Below, in pieces: positions 50,601 to 56,797 of a DNA stretch of 64,000 nucleotides. Source of the DNA: Martinezella lusitana. GTDB taxonomy: Bacteria > Pseudomonadota > Alphaproteobacteria > Rhizobiales > Rhizobiaceae. The first letter of the stretch is position 1; every line of letters starts with the position of its first letter. A model generated the notes under the pieces. It worked only from the letters and a program-made list of their open reading frames with translations. It was not told the origin of the DNA and made no database searches. Where the stretch lies: assembly GCF_900094565.1 (NCBI RefSeq), contig NZ_FMAF01000001.1, forward strand, positions 643,378-707,377. Direction: 5' to 3'. The position numbers were made by a program, and so were the translations under genes.

Positions 50601-52501
50601 CCTTGGGAACGGACGATCTTGAGACCTTCTCTACCGCCGATATCGCGGCGATTAATTCGAATGGCATAGCGGGCCTGTCCACGGCTACGATAGCTGCCTT
50701 CTCGACAGACCAGATCGCGGCGCTCAGCACTGCCGGTATCGCGGGCCTGACCACGGCTCAGATCTCCGCTTTGAGCTCCGACCAGCTCGAAGCTTTGACG
50801 ACGGCGCAGATCGGGGCGCTTGGTTCCAAACAAACCGTGATACTCGGTACGAAAGGGATCGCGGCTCTGTCGACGGCGCAGATCGCAGCGTTGAGCACGT
50901 CCGGTATCGCGGGCCTGACCACCGACCAGATGGCCGCGCTCAGTACGGATCAGGCCGAGGCACTGACGCCGACCCAGGTCGGCGCCCTCGGTTCCAAGCA
51001 GATCGCAGCCCTCGGGGCGGATGATCTCGACACTTTCTCGACCGCCGACATAGCGGCGATCAGTTCGAACGCCGTATCGGGCCTGTCCACAGCCGTTATT
51101 GCGGCGCTGACAACCGCGCAAATCGCGGCACTTGGCACAGGCGGCATTGCGGGCTTGTCCACCGATCAGGTCGCGGCGCTGAGCATGAACCAAGCGGAGG
51201 CCTTGACGCCTGCCCAGGTGGCAGCCCTCAGTTCCAAGCAGATTGCGATCCTCGGAACCGACGCTCTCGGGACTTTTTCGACCGCCGATATCGCAGCGAT
51301 CAGCGCGAGCGCCATATCCGGTCTGTCCACGGCCGTTATTGCAGCGCTGTCAACGGCGCAGATCGCCGCTTTCGGCACGGATGGCATCGCGGGACTGACG
51401 ACGGCGCAGGTCGCCACTCTGAGCACCGACCAGGTCGAGGCTTTGACGACAGCTCAAATCGGTGCTTTCGGATCCAAACAGATCGCTGTCCTCAGCACCG
51501 ACGATATCGCAGCCCTGTCAACGGCGCAGGTGGCGGCGCTGAGCACGGCGGGCGTGTCGGGCCTGGGCAGTGCACAGGTTGCCGCCCTGAGCGTCGAGCA
51601 GATCGAGGCGCTCTCCACGGCCCAAATTGCCGCCTTGAGTTCGACAGGCATCGCAGGGCTGAGCACGAGCGACCTCGCAAAGTTCTCCTCCAGCGATATC
51701 GCCGCGATCAGCTCCGGCTCCATCCAGGGGTTGTCCACGGACTTTGTCGCATCGCTTTCCACCGCGCAAATCGCAGCGCTGGGCACAGCCAGCATCGCCG
51801 GCCTCAGCAGTGTGCAGGTCGGGGCTTTGAGCATCGAGCAAGTTGAGGCGCTGTCGACCGCCCAGATCGCAGCCTTGAGTTCCTCAGGTGCAGCAGGCTT
51901 GACGACGGAAGATCTGGGAACCTTCTCCACCGCCGAACTCGCGGCGATCAGCTCGGACTCGATACAGGGTCTGTCCACGACCTTTGTCGCAGCTCTGACG
52001 AGCGACCAGATCGCAGCCCTGTCGACCAGCCAGCTCGCCTCGCTGGGTTTCAATCAGATCGCAGCGATGAGCACCGATCAAATCGCGGCTCTGTCGACAT
52101 CGCAGATCAATGCACTGAATGCATTGCAGCTCGCTGCACTGGACACCGATGACATCGCCGTGTTCACCACGGATGATATCGTCGCCCTCAATTCGAAGGC
52201 GATCGCGGGATTGAGCACCAGGGCCATCGCCTCCCTGACGACGGCACAAGCCGAGGCCTTGACCACGAGCCAGGTGAGCGGGCTGACGTCAGCGCAAGTT
52301 GCGGCACTGTCGACGCAAGAGCTGGCGACGTTCTCAACCGGCGATATCGCGTCGTTCAGTTCGAACGGCGTGGCGGGACTATCCACGGAAGACATAGCGA
52401 GCCTGTCGAGCACACAATTGAGCACTCTCATGAAATCCCAGATGGGGTATCTCAGTCCAGATCAGATCGCGGCCGTCATCTCGAACTATGTGAGTGCCTG
52501 A
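44606..52501 (+). CDS. Giant octapeptide-repeat protein (328 octads)
   Basis: A 2631-residue protein made almost wholly of an eight-residue repeat, consensus [ST]-[TS]-x-[QD]-[IVA]-A-[AG]-L. Octad register starts at residue 1 and holds through residue 2624, leaving seven residues (ISNYVSA), so there is no net slippage. Octads come in types: Q (STAQIAAL), D (GTDDIATF then STADIAAI), and G (SSSAISGL, STAGIAGL). The G types recur every 7 or 10 octads, giving a 17-octad (136-residue) super-repeat. Trp occurs only at residue 24 and Tyr only in the last about 17 residues; I see no Cys or His. No signal peptide, membrane span or other domain is visible. Repeat edges are more divergent, like solenoid caps. 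The family is not recognised. The Ser/Thr at positions 1-2 are possible glycosylation sites for the next gene's product. Confidence 0.9.
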   Translation: MTSIVTTLSTTQIRSLSTAAVKAWTTEDVASLSTKQISVLSSAQIAALDTEDVDVLSSQQLNAISQNAIVGLTLDQLAVLTGSDIESLSTLQIAAITTAQISALSTDQAEALTTSQVKALGSKQLAALSAADVSTFSTDDIAAITNQAISGLDTRAIAALSTDQVAALSSSGITGLTTSQIAALSTAQVAAFTTIQIAALKASQIAVMRTNDIAVLSTAQIASLSTSAIAGLTTSQIAALSTDQAEALSSTQVKVLSSSQLASLGTDDVATFSAADMAAITVSAVPGLSTAVIAALSTDQIAALSTGAISGLTTAQIGALSTEQVAALTTTQVGALKATQVAVMSTDDIAALSNTQMAALSKTAVAGLTTAQIAALSTMQVTALTTTQVNALKAAQVAVMSTTEIAALSSAQIAALSITGLSGLTTTQIAALSTAQAEALTTTQVAALSSTQFSAMGTDDIATFSTADIAAISSRAISGLSTDVIAALSSTQIAALSKTGIAGLSTNQIAALSTTQAAVLATTQVAALSSKQIAALGTDVIASLSSEQVSALSTVGIAGLTTGQIAALSTTQAAALSAAQVKALSSTQLSAMGADDIATFSAAEIAALSSKAMAGLGTDVIASLSTDQIAALGTSAAVGLTTSQIAALSTAQIAALSSSAIASLTTSQISTLSTEQVATLTTTQAAALKAAQVAAMGTDDIMAFSTAQIAALSTSAVANLTTGQIAALSTAQAEALSSSQVKVLSSTQLAALSPDDIATFSTADIATISSKAIVGLSTGVIASLSTEQVAALSTSAIVGLTTGQIATLSTSQVAALTTTQVAVLSSTQMAAFGTNDIAAFSTADIAAISSKAAAGLSTGVIADLSAAQIAALSTSALAGLTTSQIAALSTSQIAALSTARIGVLTSTQVSALNAGVITSLSTAQIAALSTSGVTGLTTDQINTLSTAQMQALTTSQVAALNSTQIAALGTDDIATFSTEEIAALSSKAISGLGTNVIAALSTNQVAALSAVGIAGLTTSQIAALSTAQIAALPTVRVTALSSAQIAALSTDVIASLSTTQFAAISTSGVAGLTTDQVNALSTDQVAALTTSQFAALKSTQLSALGTDDIAALSTADVAVISSGAISGLSTAAIAALSTAQIAALSTAGVAGLNTTQIDALSTGQVDALVTKQVAALRSSQIAAMDADIIASLSTDQIAALSTLSITGLTTSQIAALGTAQVEALSSAQVKVLSSTQMAALGADDIATFSTADIAAISNTAVPGLSTAVISALSTGQIAALSTTGIAGLTTDQVAALSTAQIAALSTARIAALSSSQVAVLSTGAIASLSTGQIAALSTAGIDGLTTDQIAALSTAQTEALTTSQVATLSSTQLAALSTADIATFSTADLAVIGSLAISGLSTAAVAALSTNQVAALSTGGVAGMTSDQILALSSNQMDALLTKQIAALSSTQVAALGTGVIAVLSTAQIEALSTSGIAGLSTKQIAALSTTQAEALTAAQVGALNSKQVGVLSTDDIATFSTKDIAAIGSSVISGLSTAAVAALSTAQIAALSASGIAGLTTRQIVALSTGQLQALTTTQIAALNSAQLSMLTTDDMAALSTNGIAAISSSAISGLSTAAIAALSTAQIAALSTSGVAGLTTKQIAALNTGQAEALTTAQVAVLSSTQLAALTADDIAVFSTKDIAAIGSSAISGLSTAAVAALSTAQIAALSTAGITGLSTRQIAVLTTSQVDALPTKQIAALSPTQVAALSTGVIAALSTAQVAALSTSGTTGLTTTQVPVLSTGQAQALTTAQIGALSSKQVSALSTDDIAALTTDQIAALSTAGIAGMTTAQIAILSTDQAQALTATQVGALSSKQIAALGTDALETFSTADMAAISSSAISGLSTATLAAFSTDQIAALGIASIAGLTTGQISALGTGQLAALTTAQVAILASTQIAGLGTASIAALSTAQIAALSTAGIAGLTTAQIGALSSDQAEALTTPQVAALSSTQIAALGTDDLETFSTADIAAINSNGIAGLSTATIAAFSTDQIAALSTAGIAGLTTAQISALSSDQLEALTTAQIGALGSKQTVILGTKGIAALSTAQIAALSTSGIAGLTTDQMAALSTDQAEALTPTQVGALGSKQIAALGADDLDTFSTADIAAISSNAVSGLSTAVIAALTTAQIAALGTGGIAGLSTDQVAALSMNQAEALTPAQVAALSSKQIAILGTDALGTFSTADIAAISASAISGLSTAVIAALSTAQIAAFGTDGIAGLTTAQVATLSTDQVEALTTAQIGAFGSKQIAVLSTDDIAALSTAQVAALSTAGVSGLGSAQVAALSVEQIEALSTAQIAALSSTGIAGLSTSDLAKFSSSDIAAISSGSIQGLSTDFVASLSTAQIAALGTASIAGLSSVQVGALSIEQVEALSTAQIAALSSSGAAGLTTEDLGTFSTAELAAISSDSIQGLSTTFVAALTSDQIAALSTSQLASLGFNQIAAMSTDQIAALSTSQINALNALQLAALDTDDIAVFTTDDIVALNSKAIAGLSTRAIASLTTAQAEALTTSQVSGLTSAQVAALSTQELATFSTGDIASFSSNGVAGLSTEDIASLSSTQLSTLMKSQMGYLSPDQIAAVISNYVSA

Positions 52502-52791
52502 TCCGCGCTTTTTGACCAGTTCACGATCTCGAAGCCGTGCTTCGAAGCTCGCACAAGAGACCGGCTCGACCCTGGCCCGGGCGAGAACGTGTGACCGAGG
52601 ACTCGCAGCCACCGTCAGGATTGCACGCGGTTTCCCGGCGTAGTTCGAGACCGCATAAATCTGTTGATGGCTGACAGGGCCTCCACCGATTTCAGGAGGC
52701 ATGGCGTGACATGTTCAAGGCAAGCTAGCACAGTTAACACTACTGATGACCATTTCTTAAATGGTTGCAATGCCTGCCGCCAATTCGTGGG
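52502..52791. other. Gap between octad gene and glycosyltransferase gene
   Basis: A hairpin CGAAGC/GCTTCG lies at 52530-52544, 29 bp after the octad gene stop, without a T-run. A perfect palindrome ACCATTT-CTT-AAATGGT lies at 52749-52765, 27 bp before the transferase start, and is operator-like. No clear promoter is seen, so co-transcription and separate transcription are both possible. Confidence 0.45.
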
Positions 52792-54852
52792 ATGTCCATG
52801 GTCACCAACAATGCATCAGCTACAGTTTCCGCTCGGTCTCTTGCCGAAATTCTGGAGTTAGCGCGCACTCAGCGCCTTCCTTTCAACGAGCTGTTCCAGT
52901 TCGCAGAAGCCCGAAGTGGTGCGGAACAAAAGATCGAGGCGGTAGAGGCCTATAAGGTCTGGATCGCATTCAACGAAACCCATCCCTACCTGCATCTCGT
53001 CTATTTCAATTATTCCGTTACCTTGCGGCAGTTGGGCGACGTGGCGGGATCGATTAATGCCTTGCGCGCTTGCCTCAAGCTCGATTCGCGTTTTGGTCCG
53101 GCGCACATCAATCTCGGACGGGCGCTGGAAGATAGCGGCATCGCCACCCAGGCAATCCTGCAATGGCGCAGTTTCGTGGACATGACCGCGGACAGCACGC
53201 CGGACAAGCTCACGCATCGCCTTTTGGCGCTTCAGCACATCGGTCGTGTCATGGAGAACGCCGGCCTGATGGAGGATGCGGAAGCCGTTTTGTGGCAAGC
53301 AATCGAACTTCGGCCTGATAAGACCGAGGCTGGACAACATTGGAGTGCGCTACGCCAGCGCCAGTGCAAATGGCCGACTCTGGTGACATCGGACCATGTG
53401 TCCATGCGCCAACTGCTCGATGCGATGTCGCCCCTGACACTTGCCTGCTTTTCCGACGATCCGCTGTTCCAGCTCGCAAAGGCCTATCGCTACAACAAGT
53501 CTTTCGTAGGACGTCCGGATACCAGCGGCTTCCCGCGCAAGACGCCAAAGCAGAAGACGGGAACCGGCCAGCGCCTTCGTGTGGGTTATGTTTCCTCGGA
53601 CCTGCGCGATCACGCGGTCGGCTTTGCGCTCCGGGAAGTGCTGGAACTGCATGACAAACGCAGCGTTGAAATCTACGCCTACTACTGCGGCGACCCTGTG
53701 ACGGGGGACCCGACGCAGACGCGCATGAAGGCCGTCGTCGATTGCTGGCGTGATATCGCCGGGCTCGATGACGCCGAGGCGGCTCGGCAGATCGCCGACG
53801 ACGACATCGACATTCTGGTGGATGTCAACGGCTATACCAAGCATGCGCGGACGAAGATCTTCGCCTACAGGCCAGCGCCCGTTATCGTCAACTTCTGCGG
53901 CTATCCAGGCACGATGGGCAGTCCGTTCCATCACTACATCATTGCGGACGAACACATTATCCCGCCCGAGAGCGAGATTTACTATTCGGAGAAAGTGCTC
54001 AGAATCGCCTGTAACCAGCCGATTGATCGCAAGAGGGTGATTGCCGAAAAACCGTCACGCAGAGAGGCAGGGCTGCCGGAAGATGTTTTCGTCTTTGCCT
54101 GCTTCAACGGCATGCAGAAAATCACGCAGGAAACCTTTGCGTACTGGATGAAGATCCTTGCCGCGACGCCCGACAGCGTGCTTTGGCTGCTCACCGGCGG
54201 CGACGATGTGGATAAGCGCCTGCGCCAGGTGGCCGAGAATGCCGGCGTTGCGCCGGAGCGCCTCATTTTCGCGCCCAAGGCACCGAATGCCAAACATCTC
54301 GCCCGGATCCCGCTCGCCGATCTGTTCCTCGACACATTTCCCTACGGGGCGCATTCGACCGCAGCCGATGCCCTGACCATGGGGTTGCCTGTCCTTACAT
54401 TCCCCGGCAAGAGCTTTGCTGCGCGCTTCTGCCACAGCATCGTTGCCGCGGCCGGCGTGCCGGAGTTGATATGTTCGGACCCGCAATCCTACATCGACAA
54501 GGCCGTCGGCTTTGCAAAAATTCCCCGGAGCCTCGCGAAGGTCAGGGAGATCCTGCAGGCTAAACGGGAGACATCGGCGCTGCGCGACATTCCGGCGCTG
54601 GCCCGCCGTCTCGAAGAGCTTTTCTGGCAAATGCAGGCAGAGAGCGAACGTGGCAAGACCCCGGTGCCTGACTTGAACAATCTCGACATCTATTACGACA
54701 TTGGTACGGAGCTTGTTCAGGAGAATACCGGCTTCTTAGACCATCAGGCCTACAGAAGGGCTTACCACGACAAGCTGGCCGCATGGCACGATTATGCACC
54801 ATTGCCACACGACAGACGCCTGTGGCTGCAGGAAGATGCCGCGCAGCAATGA
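52792..54852 (+). CDS. TPR + GT41 (SPINDLY/OGT-type) O-glycosyltransferase
   Basis: A 686-residue cytoplasmic protein that, by family, moves a sugar from a UDP- or GDP-donor to Ser/Thr of proteins. About three TPR units lie at residues 65-180 (AGSINALRACLKLDSRFGPA, then INLGRALEDSG). The catalytic part has RVGYVSSDLRDHAVGFAL (His274), ILVDVNGYTKHAR, FCGYPGTMG, CFNGMQKITQETF (Lys443, equivalent to the donor-phosphate Lys of human OGT) and YGAHSTAADALTMGLPVLTFPG (His521). These are the hallmark motifs of OGT/SPINDLY proteins. I prefer ATG 52792 or 52798; the TTG at 52765 would add nine residues and lies in a palindrome. It follows the octad-repeat gene on the same strand, and that protein is the obvious candidate substrate. 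Confidence 0.9.
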   Translation: MSMVTNNASATVSARSLAEILELARTQRLPFNELFQFAEARSGAEQKIEAVEAYKVWIAFNETHPYLHLVYFNYSVTLRQLGDVAGSINALRACLKLDSRFGPAHINLGRALEDSGIATQAILQWRSFVDMTADSTPDKLTHRLLALQHIGRVMENAGLMEDAEAVLWQAIELRPDKTEAGQHWSALRQRQCKWPTLVTSDHVSMRQLLDAMSPLTLACFSDDPLFQLAKAYRYNKSFVGRPDTSGFPRKTPKQKTGTGQRLRVGYVSSDLRDHAVGFALREVLELHDKRSVEIYAYYCGDPVTGDPTQTRMKAVVDCWRDIAGLDDAEAARQIADDDIDILVDVNGYTKHARTKIFAYRPAPVIVNFCGYPGTMGSPFHHYIIADEHIIPPESEIYYSEKVLRIACNQPIDRKRVIAEKPSRREAGLPEDVFVFACFNGMQKITQETFAYWMKILAATPDSVLWLLTGGDDVDKRLRQVAENAGVAPERLIFAPKAPNAKHLARIPLADLFLDTFPYGAHSTAADALTMGLPVLTFPGKSFAARFCHSIVAAAGVPELICSDPQSYIDKAVGFAKIPRSLAKVREILQAKRETSALRDIPALARRLEELFWQMQAESERGKTPVPDLNNLDIYYDIGTELVQENTGFLDHQAYRRAYHDKLAAWHDYAPLPHDRRLWLQEDAAQQ

Positions 54853-55029
54853 CCGAGGCGTATAATCAAATTGCCTGAGTCAGTTCAAAGCTTTTGACCG
54901 GGTCAAAAGACGGGAAATGGAAACAAGCCTCACGTCCGCCACTTTAAAGTAGCGAACAGAGGCAGGAGCGTTGCGGGTGCTTTATGTCTCGGCCCTTTGG
55001 CTGCGGAGACCGTCGACCGGTTTTGCTGC
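54853..55029. other. Region downstream of the glycosyltransferase, hairpin
   Basis: A perfect palindrome CTTTTGACC-G-GGTCAAAAG at 54891-54909 lies 39 bp past the transferase stop and may end its transcript. No T-run. No ORF is credible here. Confidence 0.5.
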
Positions 55030-55135
55030 CTAGAGCGGTTGTGCGTTTCACGGAATCGCCTAACCGCTCTAGCTTATTGTTTTTGCGCAATTCCGGACGG
55101 AAAACCGCTACGCACTTTTCCTGGAATTGCTCTAG
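55030..55135. repeat. Rhizobial dispersed palindromic repeat, copy 2
   Basis: Bounded by CTAG like the copy at 28817-28918 and sharing its right half (CCGGACGGAAAACCGC, CGCACTTTTCCTGGAA). The left half is a different palindrome (AGAGCGGTT ... AACCGCTCTAG). Its terminal CTAG supplies the TAG stop codon of the PilZ-like gene on the minus strand. Confidence 0.85.
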
Positions 55136-55545
55136 GCTCGGATGTCGAGTACGCGGTCGCGATGGGCGGGGTGCGTGCTGTAGACGAAGATCTTGTTCAT
55201 TTCCTTCTCCGTGAGCAGACGCAGGAAACGCACTTCCACCGTGTTGTTGGAGAAGACCTTCATCAGCACGCAGCCAACCTTGGTGATGCGCGCGTCTGGG
55301 ATATCCAGATAGAACTGCTTCGGCAGATTATACTGAGTGAGGATCGCCAGGATGGCGCCGCTCTGCGAGATGCGGGTGATGTCGCAGCGGCGCGACGCGA
55401 GGTTCATCACACCCTTTTCCGTGTATTCGAGCCGCGCGGCGTTCATCGTATCCTCCATTCGGAACCGCACTTCGCGGTCATACATGAAGGATTCTTCTTT
55501 ATTGAGGAAATGTTGGCCTGAATTAGCCCTGCCGAAAGCAGCCAT
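55132..55545 (-). CDS. PilZ-like domain protein
   Basis: A 137-residue protein. The block ASRRCDITRISQSGAIL resembles the PilZ pattern of an Arg cluster followed by a D-x-S-x-x-G turn, as in c-di-GMP-binding PilZ domains of rhizobia, though the first RxxxR motif is incomplete and the Asp is shifted. The first about 45 residues are charged and lack similarity I can name. If it binds c-di-GMP it could link adhesion or motility control to its neighbours. An alternative start is Met21. The stop codon lies inside a dispersed repeat, so the C-terminus may have been reshaped by its insertion. It converges on the glycosyltransferase gene. Confidence 0.6.
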   Translation of the reverse strand: MAAFGRANSGQHFLNKEESFMYDREVRFRMEDTMNAARLEYTEKGVMNLASRRCDITRISQSGAILAILTQYNLPKQFYLDIPDARITKVGCVLMKVFSNNTVEVRFLRLLTEKEMNKIFVYSTHPAHRDRVLDIRA

Positions 55546-55682
55546 CTTAGTAAACCCCTGACGTATATTACGAAGACAAGACTATCAGCGGGTCTTTAAC
55601 AGAAAGTTTGAGTTCGCCAGCTCAAGTTGAATTTTGTTGCTCGTCTTTGCTTGAGCCGGCGTCGTCTCATAGGCGCAATCTG

Positions 55683-56774
55683 CTACTGCTTTCGATAGGT
55701 ATGGCCGTCGGCATTGAAGAGATGCAGCTTCTGCCTGTCGGCGGCAAAGCGCATTTTCTGGCCGCGGTGGATATCGGTAATGCCGGGGATCTTGACGATG
55801 ATCGGCTCGCCATCAACCAGACCTTCGATATAGAGCTGCGTCACTTCACCGAGCGCCTCGACGATGGCGACCTCGCCTTCGAAGAGATAATCTTCGTTGG
55901 TCGCGATGCGCAAATCTTCCGGACGAACGCCGAAGCTCGCCTGCTTACCCCTCTCGGAAGCCTCGGTCGGCAAGTCGAGCGTCACCGACTTGCCGCCCTT
56001 CAGCGTCACGGTCGTCGTCGTGCCGGTTTCGGTCACGGTCGCCGGGATGATGTTCATCGCCGGAGAGCCGATGAACTTGGCGACGAAGAGGTTGGCCGGG
56101 CGCTCATAGAGTTCGAGCGGCGCACCCACCTGTTCGACGCGGCCGGCGGATAGCACCACGATCCGGTCGGCAAGCGTCATCGCCTCCACCTGGTCGTGCG
56201 TGACGTAGATCATCGTCGTCTCGGGCATGGAGTCGCTGAGCTTGGCGATCTCGATGCGTGTGGCGACGCGCAGGGCGGCGTCCAGGTTCGACAGCGGCTC
56301 GTCGAACAGGAAGACCTTCGGGTTACGGCAGATGGCGCGACCGATCGCGACGCGCTGGCGCTGGCCGCCCGAAAGGGCCTTGGGCAGCCGCTCGAGATAT
56401 TGGGTAAGTTGCAGGCTGGCGGCCGCCGCGCGGACGCGACGGTCGATCTCCTGCTTGTTTTCGCCGGCAATCCGCATGCCGAAGGCCATGTTGTCGTAGA
56501 CAGTCATATGCGGATAGAGCGCATAGGATTGGAAGACCATCGCGATGCCGCGCCTGGAGGGCGGTACTTCGTTCACCTTCTGCCCGGCAATAAGCATGTC
56601 GCCCGAGGTGATGCTCTCGAGCCCGGCGATCATGCGCAACAATGTGGATTTGCCGCAGCCGGACGGCCCAACGAAGACGATGAACTCGCCTTCATTGATC
56701 TCCAGATCGATGCCATGCAGCACATGCACGCTGCCGTAGGATTTTCTTATATCCTTCAGAACAAGTCCCGTCAT
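55683..56774 (-). CDS. aglK: Alpha-glucoside ABC transporter ATP-binding protein AglK
   Basis: A 363-residue MalK-type ATPase. Motifs: Walker A GPSGCGKST, Q-loop VFQSYALYPHM, signature LSGGQRQR, Walker B FLFDEPLSNLD, H-loop YVTHDQVEAMTLADRI, then a regulatory TOBE region (SFGVRPEDLRI). Last gene of aglEFGAK, starting 23 bp after aglA. Like MalK it may interact with regulators through the C-terminal domain. The assignment to agl rests on the gene order, which matches the known S. meliloti operon. Confidence 0.92.
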   Translation of the reverse strand: MTGLVLKDIRKSYGSVHVLHGIDLEINEGEFIVFVGPSGCGKSTLLRMIAGLESITSGDMLIAGQKVNEVPPSRRGIAMVFQSYALYPHMTVYDNMAFGMRIAGENKQEIDRRVRAAAASLQLTQYLERLPKALSGGQRQRVAIGRAICRNPKVFLFDEPLSNLDAALRVATRIEIAKLSDSMPETTMIYVTHDQVEAMTLADRIVVLSAGRVEQVGAPLELYERPANLFVAKFIGSPAMNIIPATVTETGTTTTVTLKGGKSVTLDLPTEASERGKQASFGVRPEDLRIATNEDYLFEGEVAIVEALGEVTQLYIEGLVDGEPIIVKIPGITDIHRGQKMRFAADRQKLHLFNADGHTYRKQ

Positions 56775-56797
56775 CTATTCTTCCTCCTCCCAAGGGC

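Noticed and set aside
49475..51193. Long minus-strand ORFs inside the octad gene (also 45502-46125, 47854-48459)
   Set aside because: They are mirror frames of a biased repeat, with no ribosome sites, and they translate to low-complexity sequence.
44606..52501. 24-bp tandem repeats as CRISPR or minisatellite
   Set aside because: There is one continuous ORF, units are contiguous without spacers and vary at synonymous sites. This is a protein-level repeat.
44606..52501. RTX toxin or calcium-binding repeat
   Set aside because: No GGxGxD nonapeptides. The acidic octads (GTDDIATF) are not RTX motifs.
52765..52791. TTG start for the glycosyltransferase
   Set aside because: It lacks a ribosome site and lies in a palindrome. 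ATG 52792 or 52798 is more likely.
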